Notes: generated by a model not told the origin, from the sequence alone. A stretch of 64,000 nucleotides of DNA from Varunaivibrio sulfuroxidans (GCF_029318635.1 NZ_CP119676.1:1239001-1303000), one strand, 5' to 3'. Positions 28,373 to 37,925 are shown, counted from the first letter of the stretch. Translations and numbers: made by a program.

Positions 28373-28496
28373 CCGCCCCCCGAGACATCCACAACCATTG
28401 CGCACAATGCATGGCGGACTTTCCGCGATAGCGGTCGCATGTGACCGCTGAATTTGTTAGAATTCGACCTGTAGAGAAGTCAAAATTTCGGACCCG

Positions 28497-28520
28497 GCGC
28501 GGAGCTTTCGCCGCGCATTT
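28497..28520 (+). terminator. Possible terminator or leader hairpin between fliP and hsp20
   Basis: Stem GCGCGG/CCGCGC with an eight-base loop, followed by ATTTTCCCTTTT. It could end the fliOP transcript or be part of the hsp20 leader. A second inverted repeat (AGCGGTC/GACCGCT, 28430-28449) lies upstream. Confidence 0.4.
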
Positions 28521-28522
28521 TC

Positions 28523-28541
28523 CCTTTTGCACGAAAGGAGG
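28523..28541 (+). promoter_or_regulatory. Possible RNA thermometer hiding the hsp20 ribosome site
   Basis: CCTTTT at 28523-28528 can pair with GAAAGG at 28533-28538 across a four-base loop, covering most of the AAAGGAGG ribosome site seven bases before the hsp20 ATG. A short, U-rich stem over the ribosome site is how fourU and ROSE thermometers control small heat-shock genes. This is read by eye only. Confidence 0.35.
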
Positions 28542-28547
28542 TTCGTT

Positions 28548-29099
28548 ATGTCCACTCCCGTCAAGAAGACTGCCCCCGAGGAAACGGTGAAGGTCACCCG
28601 ACCCTCCGAGGGAAAGAAAGTTCAACACCCCCTGTTGACGTTACGCGAGGAAGTCGATCACCTGTTCGATAACTTCTTCACGGGGTTTTCCTTCGGCCCC
28701 TTCTCGCGCAAGGCGTTCGAGACCGACCCCCTGCACAAGATCGGCGACGTGTTCTCCAGCGGCGACAAGATGCTCCCCCACACCGACATCGTCGAGCGGG
28801 AGCATGAGTATCGCATCACCGCCGAGCTGCCCGGCATGGACGGGTCCGACGTCGAGGTCACCGTCGATGACGGGGTCCTGCGCATCGCCGGAGAAAAGAA
28901 AAGCGAAACCCGGGAAGACCGCGATGATTATCATCTTCTGGAACGTCACTACGGATCGGTGCTGCGCACCTTCCCGATCCCCGACAACGCCGATCAGGAT
29001 CACGTCAGCGCCAGCTTCGCGAAGGGCGTCCTGACCATCACGATGGCCAAATTGGACAAACCGAAAACCCAAGCGAAGAAAATCCCCATCAAGGGATAG
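28548..29099 (+). CDS. Hsp20/alpha-crystallin small heat-shock protein
   Basis: ATP-independent holdase chaperone. The 183-residue protein has a central alpha-crystallin domain (about residues 75-165): PHTDIVEREHEYRITAELPG, VEVTVDDGVLRIAGEKK and the closing SASFAKGVLTITMAK with the G-V-L motif. The N-terminal 70 residues are Lys- and Phe-rich and variable. The start at 28548 is set by AAAGGAGG six bases upstream; the frame extends further but without support. It is monocistronic with a strong terminator. Confidence 0.93.
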   Translation: MSTPVKKTAPEETVKVTRPSEGKKVQHPLLTLREEVDHLFDNFFTGFSFGPFSRKAFETDPLHKIGDVFSSGDKMLPHTDIVEREHEYRITAELPGMDGSDVEVTVDDGVLRIAGEKKSETREDRDDYHLLERHYGSVLRTFPIPDNADQDHVSASFAKGVLTITMAKLDKPKTQAKKIPIKG

Positions 29100-29126
29100 G
29101 CGTGATCGCCCCCGGCCTAACGGCGC

Positions 29127-29204
29127 CCCGGATGGTGGCGACGCCACCGTCCGGGATTTCTTTCCGCCGGACCGCCCGACAAAGGGGGCGGTCCGGCTTT
29201 TTCT
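29127..29204 (+). terminator. Hsp20 terminator (two hairpins)
   Basis: A first hairpin at 29127-29155 has stem CCCGGA/TCCGGG extended by GGTGGC/GCCACC. A second at 29166-29197 has stem GCCGGACCGCCC/GGGCGGTCCGGC and is followed by CTTTTTCTT. The second is a textbook intrinsic terminator. Confidence 0.9.
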
Positions 29205-29487
29205 TCCGTTGACGCCGGTGGGCGCCTTTCGCTCGACGCCAAGGCTTTCGCCGCGCGCGCCTCCCCCGCACGATCCGCTTTCGCGCCGCCGAGACCTGGA
29301 GAGATGCCGACCGACCCGCACGAGGCATAGGTAGCGTTCGAGCGTCACAAGGGCGCGGGAAAGGTTCTTTAGCGCAGACCCCGACGGTTCTCAACTTCGG
29401 CCTGACGTTCGTCGCCGGCGATCCCGATGGCCACCGTTTACGGGTCTTCGCGCTCTGCGACAACCCCGTTTAAGCGCGGCGGAGAGA
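29205..29487. other. Spacer between hsp20 and speE, no gene recognised
   Basis: A 124-codon minus-strand open frame spans this region but runs through the hsp20 terminator, is very Arg-rich and matches nothing I know. I see no tRNA, repeat or remnant. Confidence 0.5.
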
Positions 29488-30333
29488 TCACACCATCAGG
29501 TCGCGGACGTACTGCGGCAGGGCGAAGGCGGCGCGATGGAGTTCCGGCGTATAGTAGCGCATGGTTAGTCCCGCGTCCCGGAAACGCGCCGTCAGGGTTT
29601 CCAGCGGAGTGTCGGCCCGCTCTGGTTCATCGCACCCCCACCCCAGGGTCATGAAGCCGCCGACGTAGGTCGGCATGGCGATGACGTAAAATCCCGGGGC
29701 CGCAAACGCGCGTCCCATGCGCCGGTAGGTGTGGGTAACCTCGTCGGGCTGGAAAAAGGGCACGCCGTTTTGCGTCGCCACGATGCCGCTCGGCTTCAGG
29801 CAACGTTTGCAATCGGCGTAGAATTTCTCGGTGAACAGCACCTCGCCGGGGCCGATGGGATCAGTCGAATCGACGATGATGACGTCGAAGCGCCGTTGGC
29901 TCGTGGCGACATAATCCAGACCGTCGCCGATCACCAGGTCGGTGCGCGCATCGTCGAAGGCGCCGGCGCTAATGGCCGGCATGTATTCGCGGCTGAGGTC
30001 GATCACCGTGCGATCCAGTTCGACCATGGTGACGCGTTCGAGGCCCCGGTGGCGCAGCGCCTCGCGCAGCACGCCGCCGTCGCCGCCACCGATGATCAAG
30101 ACTTCCTTGGGTGCGGCCAGGGCGAACAGGGGAACGTGCGCCATCATCTCGTGATAGACGAATTCATCCCGCTCGGTGACCTGGACGATGCCGTCCAGGG
30201 TCATCACGCGGCCAAGCTCGGGGGTTTCGAAGATCAACAGGTGTTGATGCTCCGTTTTATCTTCGAAAAGAACGCTCTGAATATCGAAGGACTGACGGTA
30301 TCCCCGGTGCAAGGTCTCGTCAAAGCGTCTCAC
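29488..30333 (-). CDS. speE: Spermidine synthase
   Basis: Aminopropyltransferase making spermidine from putrescine and decarboxylated S-adenosylmethionine. The 281-residue protein has the nucleotide-binding motif LIIGGGDGGVLREALRH and the catalytic region IIVDSTDPIGPGEVLF, plus the N-terminal beta strands that form the substrate lid. Length is standard. It overlaps the upstream speD gene by four bases, so the pair makes a two-step spermidine operon. Confidence 0.96.
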   Translation of the reverse strand: MRRFDETLHRGYRQSFDIQSVLFEDKTEHQHLLIFETPELGRVMTLDGIVQVTERDEFVYHEMMAHVPLFALAAPKEVLIIGGGDGGVLREALRHRGLERVTMVELDRTVIDLSREYMPAISAGAFDDARTDLVIGDGLDYVATSQRRFDVIIVDSTDPIGPGEVLFTEKFYADCKRCLKPSGIVATQNGVPFFQPDEVTHTYRRMGRAFAAPGFYVIAMPTYVGGFMTLGWGCDEPERADTPLETLTARFRDAGLTMRYYTPELHRAAFALPQYVRDLMV

Positions 30334-30839
30334 TCGATAATTCCCCGGCGATATTCGGTGACGTCCAATTTCTCGGGCGTGAAGACCTGGCGAATCGCCT
30401 CCAGGGCGTCATGGGGATTGCATGCGCCGCACATGAAGACGTCGATCGCGGCGTAATCGCGCTCGGGCCAAGTGTGGATCGAGATGTGCGATTCCGCCAG
30501 AACCACGACCCCGGAAACCCCGCCGTTGGGGGTAAAATGATGCATGTGCGAGTGCAGGATGCTGGCCCCGGCGTCCACCGCGCCCCGGCGCAAGGTTTCA
30601 TCGATCAATTCGGGATCGTCGAGTCTGCTGCCGCCCCACAATTCGACGAGAATATGGGTGCCGGCGAAGCGCATGCCGTCCTTCTCGACGAAATAGTCCT
30701 TGGTATTGTCAACCACGGAATACAAATGCGCGCCGGCGTCGCCGTGGGTTTCCACCGCATTGTTTTTGGCGAAATCTTCCGTTCCGCACGCCGATTGCGT
30801 GCACTCAGGCGCCAATTCGGCCAGGGTAGAGCGAAGCAT
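30330..30839 (-). CDS. speD: S-adenosylmethionine decarboxylase proenzyme
   Basis: Pyruvoyl enzyme giving the aminopropyl donor for SpeE. The self-processing site is LAESHISIHTWPE; cleavage before Ser117 generates the pyruvoyl group. The core from residue 55 (GMRFAGTHILVELWG) matches the short bacterial type. The first 54 residues are an extension beyond the 120-residue minimal enzyme; related alphaproteobacterial proteins carry similar ones, and the ATG at 30839 has GGGGAGG at ideal spacing, so I keep it. Confidence 0.95.
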   Translation of the reverse strand: MLRSTLAELAPECTQSACGTEDFAKNNAVETHGDAGAHLYSVVDNTKDYFVEKDGMRFAGTHILVELWGGSRLDDPELIDETLRRGAVDAGASILHSHMHHFTPNGGVSGVVVLAESHISIHTWPERDYAAIDVFMCGACNPHDALEAIRQVFTPEKLDVTEYRRGIIE

Positions 30840-30974
30840 GATACCTCCCCTTCCAAATCAGTGGGACATGTCCCGGATTTTTGTCAACACAGAGCGCGGT
30901 ACTTAAGGCTTTCGCGTTCTCCAATCAAGTAAAAAAACGATGGACCGGGAATACGTAAGAACATCGCGCGTGAA

Positions 30975-33900
30975 TTAGAAGATCGCGCTCAGGTCGCCCT
31001 TCTTCAAGCGCTCAAGATAGGAATTCAAGAATCCCTGAAAACTATCGACGGTACCGACCATGGCGTTCATCCGCCGATAATCGATCAGGCCCTGATTGGG
31101 CGGCGAGGTGATCAACGAGAACGCGTCCTTAAACGGCGTTTTCGCCATGACAGAGCCGAAATCGGCGCGCAAAATGGCCACCGCCCGCTCGTTGGAACTC
31201 AGGGTCTCGGCGACGGCCAATGCCAGAACATAGCGGCTTTGCTCCTCGTTCAACGGCTTGCGCGGTTTCGCCCCGGAAAGGCGGACCAGATTTTTGATCG
31301 CCCGCGCGGCGCCCTTCCAATCCTTGGTTCGCCAGTAAATCTCCATGCGCAACTGATCGGCACGGAAACTTTTGTCATCCTTCAAAAGATTCAAGGCCTC
31401 CTGGGTCCGGCCCAGCCCCATCAACGCGTGGGCTTGCAACCGGGTGCGCTCCAGGCCCAACTCGGCGCTCCCCGCCGTATTCGCCGATTTTTTCAGCGCC
31501 GCGAGGGCTTTGTCATATTCCTTGTTCATAATGTAAATCAGCGCCAAACGCGCACCGACCCGCTCCAGCTGCGCGCCGCTGAGGCGAAAATCCACTTGGC
31601 TCTCCAGCAGCGCCGCGGCGCGGTCGAGCAGATCGACCCCGACCAGGCGGTCCGCTAATTTGCGGATCATTTCGTCGCCGCGTGCGCCGGGCGGCGTCAG
31701 CTCGCGAAATTCATCATAAAGAGCGATCGCCGTCACCGGGGCCAGAGCGTCGGCGCGCCCGCCCAAATACAGTTGGTCGAAGACCTCGGCCATCTTTTTG
31801 GTTACCGCGGCGGCCTCGGGATTGTCGCGAAAATGGGTGACCGCTTGGCGCAAGGTGCGCAGTCCCTGGCGGTATTTTCCGATGCTCAAATACAGGTTCC
31901 CCAAGCGGCGCAAGAGGCGAAATTCGAAATCATCGCCGCGCCAGGCGAAACGCAGTTTTTCAAGTTCGTCGATCGCCTGTTGGGTGGTGTACTTTTTTTC
32001 ACGCAACAACAGTTCGGTGCGCGCCACGGCGGCCTGGGCGCGCGCCGGGCGGTTGCGGCTTTCCTCGACCTTTTCCCATTCCTTCACCGCGGCGTCAAAC
32101 TTACCCGACAGTTCCTTCAGTTTGCCATCGACATAATCCAGGCGCGCCTTTTCGATTTTCGACGGCTTGTCGGCGTTGAGCGCCTCAAGATACTGCGCCG
32201 CCTGTTTGGCGTCGCCCATTTCGACATCAGCCTCGCTCACCAATGTGCCGAGCGGCATTTTAAGGGCCTTGGGGTACGATTTAACGAGCGCCCCGGTATG
32301 GCGTAGGTCGGGCGCGGCGACGGCCAAATGGTCTTCGCCGGCCAGCAGCGCGGCGCGCCAAAATGTCGCCTCGTCAATGCCTTTGAGGAGCGGGTTGTCG
32401 AGGTCGGCCTGGGCTTCTCGATCGCGCCCCATCATGACCCTGATCGCCCCGCGTAGAAGGAGAAAGTTAGGTTCATCGGCGATCTTCGGCCGCGTCTGGG
32501 CGACCAACTCGACGATACCGAGCGCCTCGGGGTTAAAGCCGTTAGCGAAGAAAAACCGCGCCAGATTAAGGCGCGCCTTCTCTAGGCTCTGGGGCGTCGG
32601 TGCGGCGGAAACGTCGGCGAGCAATTTGTGTTTCGTCTTGAGCACCGCCACATCGTCGGGGCGTCCCCAGCGGGAGAGGTCGAGAACCTTGCTGAGCGGC
32701 TTCGCATCAATCGCGCCCAACTTCAACCCGGCCGCTTGTTCCGGGGTAACCGGGGAAAGATACAAACTGGACACGCTGGTCAATTCAACGCCCTGACGCA
32801 GTGAACGGATGCGCAAATCATCGACGAGAGGCTGAACAACGATACCCTGCACCGTCGGCAACAAACGCACCTGGGGATAGCTGTATGCCCGCCCGACGCC
32901 ATGCCCCAATGGAATAACCGGAATCGCCACCAGGGTATCGCCGACCGTGGAATCGGTAAACGCGACCGGCGTCCCCGAACCGGGAACGCTGAGAAATATC
33001 CGCGCGCCAAGCGGTGAATTGGGTTGCGCCGCGCTTTCGATCAATGTCGGCGGCGGAATAGTTTGTTTCTTGAAGGTCATCATCCAGGAGAAACCCTCCC
33101 GGCTCAGCGCCGGATTGACCCCCTGGACGAGGTTCATCCGCAGCACCGCGCCCCGGCTCGACGGCACTTGCGCGATGTCCTTGATAATATTGCCGCCCGC
33201 GGCCTTCAGATCGGCGACGTTGAACTTGACCGGCTTGTCGAAAACAGCCCAAACATTTCCCGCCCGGCGAAAAACGGCGGCGCCGACCGGCTCCGTCCAA
33301 TCGAAGCGCAAAGTCACCGAATTCGCGCTGTCTTTGATCGCACGCGCCTTGAATTCGATCGCCGGCGCCTCTCCTTGGGAAAACAGCGACGGTGCGCTTT
33401 GTCCGTTCGCCGCCTGCCCACCCGCCGCGGGCGGGGTCTGTTGCGGCGGCGTCAGGGCGACCGGCCCCGCAACGGGGTGCGGGGCGCGGCGGCGGGCGAC
33501 GGCGGCTCTGCGCTCTGCGCGGGGCGGGGCGGGGGCGGGGGCGGGGGCGGGGCGGGGGGCGGGGCGGGGTGAGCCGCGCCGGAGGTTGCGCCGGGGACTG
33601 GACCGATGTTGGGGTCGTGGCCGCGCCGTTCGGCTTTAGAACATCGACGACGATCTTCGTTCCCACGACAAACGATTTCACCGTGGCCCCCGGCGGCACC
33701 TTGAGGTCAACCGTGACGCCGTCGGCCGTCGGCCGGCTCTCCGCCCCCAATACATAAGGTAAGCGCCCACCCTGAAGAGGCCCCAGCGCAATCGTCGCCG
33801 GAGCGCCGAAAACAATGCGCGCCCGACCGCCGTTGACCTCGACCCGATGCGCTACCGTCCTCGGCCAATCGAACACGATCCGGCTGTATCCCGGATGAAT

Positions 33901-34386
33901 GCCGGTGCGCACCTTGAGCGCCGTGGTCTTCGCCGCCGCCGAGCCTTGTCCTGTCGGCGTTCGAGACTGGGCCGAACCGTCGATAAGATCGACGACGATC
34001 ATATTCGCCGAATCGAAATCGCGGTGAGCGAAGGCGCGCGTCAAAGCCAGGGTTACGGAAAATCCGTCGCTATTGATCCGAGCGCTGCGGACATATTTCC
34101 CCAAACGCCGGACGATCGGCGTCAGGTCGCCTTCGATTTTGCGGGAAAACTGGACCACGACATCATTACCAGTGCGCCGCACGGTATGACCGACCGGTTG
34201 CGGCCAGACGAACGTGATCCGACCGTAACCGTCATGGGCGTCGGCGCGGACGCGCACCGTCTCGGCATGCGCGACCCCCATGCCGGTGGTCAAGACGCCC
34301 CAACACGCCAAAAACGCCAAAAACACCCTGAAACCCCGCGCCGCGAAAAGGCCCGGACGTGGCGGCGGCGCGGCGACGCGCGCCAT
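30975..34386 (-). CDS. Large AMIN-like/TPR protein, frame broken in a G-rich tract
   Basis: One gene of about 1136 residues read in two frames. The 5' part starts ATG at 34386, overlapping the upstream MotB-like stop as ATGA. It encodes a signal peptide (FLAFLACWGVLTTGMGVAHA) and two AMIN-like beta domains (VRVRADAHDGYGRITFVWPQ; VRTGIHPGYSRIVFDWPR). A Pro-rich linker coincides with the plus-strand G-tract at 33521-33569, after which this frame turns into Arg-rich nonsense ending at 32818. The other frame is open across the tract, continues as PAPAPAPPRAERRAA, TPPQQTPPAAGGQAANGQ, then a third similar beta domain (VTLRFDWTEPVGAAVFRRAG) and a long helical, TPR-like C-terminus to 30975. A single base gain or loss in the G-tract restores one frame. 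Probably periplasmic and linked to motility. Confidence 0.75.
33521..33569 (+). repeat. GGGGC/GGGGGC tract at the frameshift site
   Basis: 49 bases made only of runs of four to six G separated by single C. It encodes the Pro-rich linker of the AMIN/TPR protein on the minus strand. Such a tract is prone to replication slippage and also to base-calling and assembly error. Confidence 0.9.
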
Positions 34387-35093
34387 CAGCCTTCACCAAC
34401 GGTCGGGAAAATAACGATATCCACGCGACGCGCGAGTTTACGTCGCTCGGCGTCGGGCAGCTTGGGCAATTGGTTATAACGACTATCCGAATAGCCAAAA
34501 GCCACGATATCCTCACTATACCCCGAACGCCTGAGGGCGTTGGCCACCGCGGCGGCGCGAGCAAGCGACAGTTCCCAGTTGGAGGTATATTCCCCGCCCC
34601 GGGCCGGTGGGGCCGGATCGGAATGGCCGTTAACGCCGATCTGATTGGAGATATTACGCAGCACGCCTCCCAAGTCGAATAGGGCGCGACGGGCCTCGGC
34701 GGGCATCAAGGCCTTGCCCGCGGGGAACAAAAGATCGCTCGGCAACGTGATGACCAAGCGGTCGTCCAGGCGCATCAGTTGCGCCTTGGACAACAACTTA
34801 TCTTGGGCCATGGCCTCGTCGAGGACGCCCGCCAAATAATCCAAATTGGTCGCACGTTTACGGAAAATCGTTCCGATATTGAACTGTGACGTCGCCGCCG
34901 CCACCGTCTTGACCTTATCGGGGTTGAGAGACTGGGTCATGGTGTCGATCATGGCGTCCCATTTATCGACCTTGACCGACGACATGGAAAACAGCAAAAC
35001 GAAAAACGTCAGCATCAACGACACCAGATCGGCGAACGTTAGCATCCAGGCGTTTTTCGGGGCTCCATCGTATCCGATATCGTCTTCGTCCAT
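34386..35093 (-). CDS. MotB-like OmpA-domain protein (with ion-binding Asp)
   Basis: A 235-residue inner-membrane protein. One N-terminal helix, NAWMLTFADLVSLMLTFF, carries an aspartate (D22) eight residues before the FF pair, exactly as the proton-carrying Asp of MotB. The C-terminal half is an OmpA/peptidoglycan-binding domain (ISNQIGVNGHSDPAPP, NWELSLARAAAVANAL, SDSRYNQLP then ERRKLARRVDIVIFP). No MotA is nearby. It follows a second MotB-like gene that lacks the Asp, and the two are probably partners. Operon position is after cheY and cheZ and before the AMIN/TPR gene. Confidence 0.85.
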   Translation of the reverse strand: MDEDDIGYDGAPKNAWMLTFADLVSLMLTFFVLLFSMSSVKVDKWDAMIDTMTQSLNPDKVKTVAAATSQFNIGTIFRKRATNLDYLAGVLDEAMAQDKLLSKAQLMRLDDRLVITLPSDLLFPAGKALMPAEARRALFDLGGVLRNISNQIGVNGHSDPAPPARGGEYTSNWELSLARAAAVANALRRSGYSEDIVAFGYSDSRYNQLPKLPDAERRKLARRVDIVIFPTVGEG

Positions 35094-35267
35094 AGCTCAC
35101 GCGCCCAATGTCGTCCTGCGGCCTTCTCGAAGCACCCATGCTCCGGTTTATTCCTAAAGCCGTGATACCTTAATTCTGATCGTATGACACCCTTATACCA
35201 GGCCGCAACAAGCATCCCCCATGCCCCCATGGAGCATGGAGTCGCCCGTTCGACATGAACGTCACGC

Positions 35268-35972
35268 TCAGGGTTTTTTCGCGTCCTTTTTCTGCACGGG
35301 GAACTTCAACCTGCTCGCTGCGATATCGCGCGTGTAAAACCAGATCGTCACATCGTTCCCCGTACTCGGCTTCATGCCCACGGCGATACTGTCGGGCGGC
35401 GCCCCACGCGACAACATTTCGCGGGCGAACGCGCCGGCGCGCGCCGAGGGCAGCGTTTCGGTAATCGGCATGGTTTTGTTCGCTCCGGCATAGGGGGTGT
35501 CAATCACGAATTCCATATCGAAGCGCACGCCCGGAGGGCGGGCGGATAGGGCGGCCACGGTCCGGTCGAGCAAAGGCAAAACGGCCGGACGTATCTTCGC
35601 CTGACCGTCGAAAAAAAGACTGTTGGCGGCCATGCTCATGCGCATGATCCGCCCCGGCTGCACAATTTCGACCTTCGTCACCTGCATGGCGGTGGCGAAA
35701 ATTCCGGTGACCTGTTGCTGAAATTGCTGACCGGCAAGAACGTCGCCATCCTTAGCCTGAAAAGCTTGAAGATCCGCGGTCGGGGGAATCAGGGTCGTGA
35801 AGGTGGAGGACAGGCTGTTCATCACCCGACGCGTTTTGGTCTCCTCCAGGGTGGAGATGGTGACCAGCAGGATAAAGAAAGCGAGAACGACGAGATAAAG
35901 ACCGAGGAAAAGGGCGACGGTGTTATCCCCGCTATCCGGGTCGGGTTGCGCGCTCGCGTCAAAATCGTCCAT
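35268..35972 (-). CDS. MotB/OmpA-like protein lacking the ion-binding Asp
   Basis: A 234-residue protein with one N-terminal membrane helix (ALFLGLYLVVLAFFILLVTI) and a C-terminal periplasmic domain with an OmpA-like pattern (MSMAANSLFFDGQAKIRPAV, TLPSARAGAFAREMLSRGAP). At the place where MotB has its ion-binding aspartate, eight residues before FF, there is Gly24, and the helix holds no acidic residue. It starts three bases after the cheZ stop, so it is part of the cheY-cheZ operon. It probably pairs with the downstream Asp-containing homolog rather than conducting ions itself. A 174-base spacer with no gene separates the two. Confidence 0.78.
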   Translation of the reverse strand: MDDFDASAQPDPDSGDNTVALFLGLYLVVLAFFILLVTISTLEETKTRRVMNSLSSTFTTLIPPTADLQAFQAKDGDVLAGQQFQQQVTGIFATAMQVTKVEIVQPGRIMRMSMAANSLFFDGQAKIRPAVLPLLDRTVAALSARPPGVRFDMEFVIDTPYAGANKTMPITETLPSARAGAFAREMLSRGAPPDSIAVGMKPSTGNDVTIWFYTRDIAASRLKFPVQKKDAKKP

Positions 35973-35975
35973 GAC

Positions 35976-36620
35976 CTAATCAAAGCCGGCCAAAAGATCA
36001 TCGATCTCGGACTGGCTTTTGGCGGCGTCGCCAAGCTGTGGGCCCTCGAGAAGATCTTTGTCCGTTACGAGTCCGTCGGCGCTCTTCTCTTCCGGCATGT
36101 TTTTCTTAATCAGGCTAATTTCATCGCCGAAAGCCTCGACCAGGGCATCTATTTTTTCCTCGATATGCTTCAAGGTGGTGACGACCTTACCAATTCTTTG
36201 TCCCGTGATGTCTTGGAAGCTACACGCTTCGTATATGTGCGTCGTCGCTTCCATCAAGCGCTTGGAGGGGTCGTCGGCTACTTCCCCCATCACGTTTTCG
36301 ACAACCTCCACCGCATCCATGATCGTATTGGTGGCCTCGGCGGTGGCTTTAACGATAGCGTCCAGTTCGTCGGTCGCGGCGGGAAGATATTCTTCCGTGA
36401 CCTCGTCGGGGCGCAGCCGGGCGATTTCCTGCTTTGCCGTACGGATATATAAGGCCAGGTCCTCCAGTTCATCGAACAGGATTTTCTGACGCTCGACATC
36501 AATATTCAAAAAAACCCCATCGCCACGACCGACGGTCGAGACCGATGACGGCGCCGCCAAATCCGGAGAGCCGTCCCCGGACGCATCCTTCGCCTTGGCC
36601 TTTTTTTTCCCCGCGGCCAT
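35976..36620 (-). CDS. cheZ: Protein phosphatase CheZ (second copy, with cheY)
   Basis: Dephosphorylates CheY-P. The 214-residue protein has the active-site helix CSFQDITGQRIGKV with D137 and Q141 at the CheZ spacing, a long preceding helix pair, and the C-terminal CheY-binding tail SQSEIDDLLAGF. The N-terminus is Lys/Ala-rich and disordered. It is eight bases downstream of cheY, which makes CheZ-CheY pairing very likely. A diverged copy is at 11569-12120. Confidence 0.9.
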   Translation of the reverse strand: MAAGKKKAKAKDASGDGSPDLAAPSSVSTVGRGDGVFLNIDVERQKILFDELEDLALYIRTAKQEIARLRPDEVTEEYLPAATDELDAIVKATAEATNTIMDAVEVVENVMGEVADDPSKRLMEATTHIYEACSFQDITGQRIGKVVTTLKHIEEKIDALVEAFGDEISLIKKNMPEEKSADGLVTDKDLLEGPQLGDAAKSQSEIDDLLAGFD

Positions 36621-36628
36621 GCTCCCCC

Positions 36629-37015
36629 CTAGAATTCTCCGAGAACGCTGACCATCTTCGACTTCAGCGTGTCGGCGTTGAAAGGTTTCACGATATAGTT
36701 GGAAACCCCGGCTTCCTTCGCCGCGATCACGTTCTCCGATTTGCTTTCCGCAGTCACCATGATAAACGGCGTATGCTTGAATTTGTCATCGGCGCGTACC
36801 TTGCGCAGAAGTTCAATACCGGTCATCGGCTCCATGTTCCAGTCAGAGATGACAAGGCCGAAATTTCCGTCCTTCATCTTTTCGAAGGCCATGGTGCCAT
36901 CCGTCGCCTCCTCGACGTTTTCAAAGCCGAGTTGGCGCAGAAGATTACGGATAATGCGGAGCATCGTCTTGTAATCGTCCACGATAAGCACATTCATATT
37001 TTTGTCGACAGCCAT
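36629..37015 (-). CDS. cheY: Chemotaxis response regulator CheY
   Basis: Single-domain receiver, 128 residues. It has the acidic pair D13-D14 (VLIVDDYKTMLR), the phospho-acceptor D58 in LVISDWNMEPMTGIELL, the switch Thr in FIMVTAESK and the Lys in NYIVKPF. The W-N-M after the Asp matches E. coli CheY. It lies just before cheZ and after the MotE-like gene in the fliL-fliM operon direction, so it likely acts on the FliM switch encoded upstream. The 184-base spacer before it contains AT-rich sequence that may hold its own promoter. Confidence 0.94.
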   Translation of the reverse strand: MAVDKNMNVLIVDDYKTMLRIIRNLLRQLGFENVEEATDGTMAFEKMKDGNFGLVISDWNMEPMTGIELLRKVRADDKFKHTPFIMVTAESKSENVIAAKEAGVSNYIVKPFNADTLKSKMVSVLGEF

Positions 37016-37199
37016 CCTAACACTCCGTCATTGACCGTCCTTACGGTCTCAAAAAAAAAATCACTCAATACCCGTCGATCGTCACGCCGCGTAATTTATG
37101 TTAATTCATTAGGTAATTCAGCATGCTAAACTTCGCAAGCCTTAATCATTCTTTATCATTCCTCGCCCGAGTCCGATCTTGGTTCAAAACCCCGTCGGC

Positions 37200-37925
37200 T
37201 CACCCCCCCGGGGGGCGGCCCGGAACGGGGAGATTGCGCAATCGCGCCAACTGCACCGTGACTTCGCGCGCCTTATCCGGGTTCATTTTTGCCATAACCG
37301 GCGCCAATTTCCGCTCCTTCATACGCTCCGCGACCAACAATAGAGTATCCATATCCAACTTTTCGAAAATTCGCGCCGCGTCCTTAGGCTTCATGTTTTC
37401 GTATATTTTAACCAAACTCTGCAGCTTGGTTGTTTGCTGTTCGTCGTATTTCTTAATTAGGCCCTCAATCGTAGACTTCAAGATTTTGAAATCAGTAACT
37501 TTCTTATCAATCCTTTTTTCGGCGGCTTTCAGCAGTCCCGCGCGCATCTGAATTTCCTGCGCGCGCTTGTCCAAAGCTTCGCGCCGGGCCGCTAATTTTT
37601 GTAACAAATCAATTTCCGATTGAGTCAGCAACGTGGGATCGTCGCTGAGCATGCGCGCGGCGATCGCCTGCTTATCGCGGACCGGCGCCGGCAAGGGTTT
37701 AGCCAAGGGATCGACCGGCGGCGCGCCCGCCCCGGGCGTGGCCGGCGCGGGCGGCGCGTTTTGTCCCGCCGGGGGCTGTCCCGCCGGGGTTTGCGCCGCG
37801 GCGGGCGTAACGCTAACGCCGCCGCTCAAGAGGCCGCCGACATCGTTCCAGATGTTGCCTACGCGCACCGTCAACATAAGGGCCGCGGCAAAAATCATCA
37901 CCGGAAGAAACCGTATTTTCGACAT
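37200..37925 (-). CDS. MotE-like periplasmic flagellar protein (MgtE-N/FliG-like domain)
   Basis: A 241-residue protein with an N-terminal membrane anchor or signal (FLPVMIFAAALMLTVRVG), a Pro/Ala/Gly-rich linker, a coiled coil (AARREALDKRAQEIQMRAGL) and a C-terminal MgtE-N-type helical domain (YENMKPKDAARIFEKLDMDT, ERMKERKLAPVMAKMNPDKA). This is the architecture of MotE, a periplasmic chaperone for the motor protein MotC/MotB in rhizobia. I start at the ATG at 37925, with GAGGT seven bases upstream; a GTG three codons earlier is possible. Confidence 0.82.
   Translation of the reverse strand: MSKIRFLPVMIFAAALMLTVRVGNIWNDVGGLLSGGVSVTPAAAQTPAGQPPAGQNAPPAPATPGAGAPPVDPLAKPLPAPVRDKQAIAARMLSDDPTLLTQSEIDLLQKLAARREALDKRAQEIQMRAGLLKAAEKRIDKKVTDFKILKSTIEGLIKKYDEQQTTKLQSLVKIYENMKPKDAARIFEKLDMDTLLLVAERMKERKLAPVMAKMNPDKAREVTVQLARLRNLPVPGRPPGG

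Noticed and set aside
29089-29463. 124-codon minus-strand frame between hsp20 and speE
   Set aside because: It runs through a strong terminator, is Arg-rich and has no ribosome site.
32818-33520. 3' end of the first AMIN/TPR frame after the G-tract
   Set aside because: Past the tract it is Arg/Gly-rich nonsense, while the other frame encodes intact domains, so this is frameshift read-through and not a real C-terminus.
34386-35972. MotB-like pair as a Zorya-type defence module
   Set aside because: Zorya needs a ZorA (MotA-like) with a long tail and a helicase or nuclease; the neighbours here are cheY, cheZ and flagellar genes.
37084-37120. AT-rich stretch as part of a mobile element or attachment site
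   Set aside because: No tRNA, integrase, or flanking direct repeat anywhere nearby.
37142-37156. TTAA-N7-TTAT upstream of cheY as a CtrA site
   Set aside because: One mismatch in AT-rich sequence is expected by chance, and it lies 127 bases from cheY with no second element.
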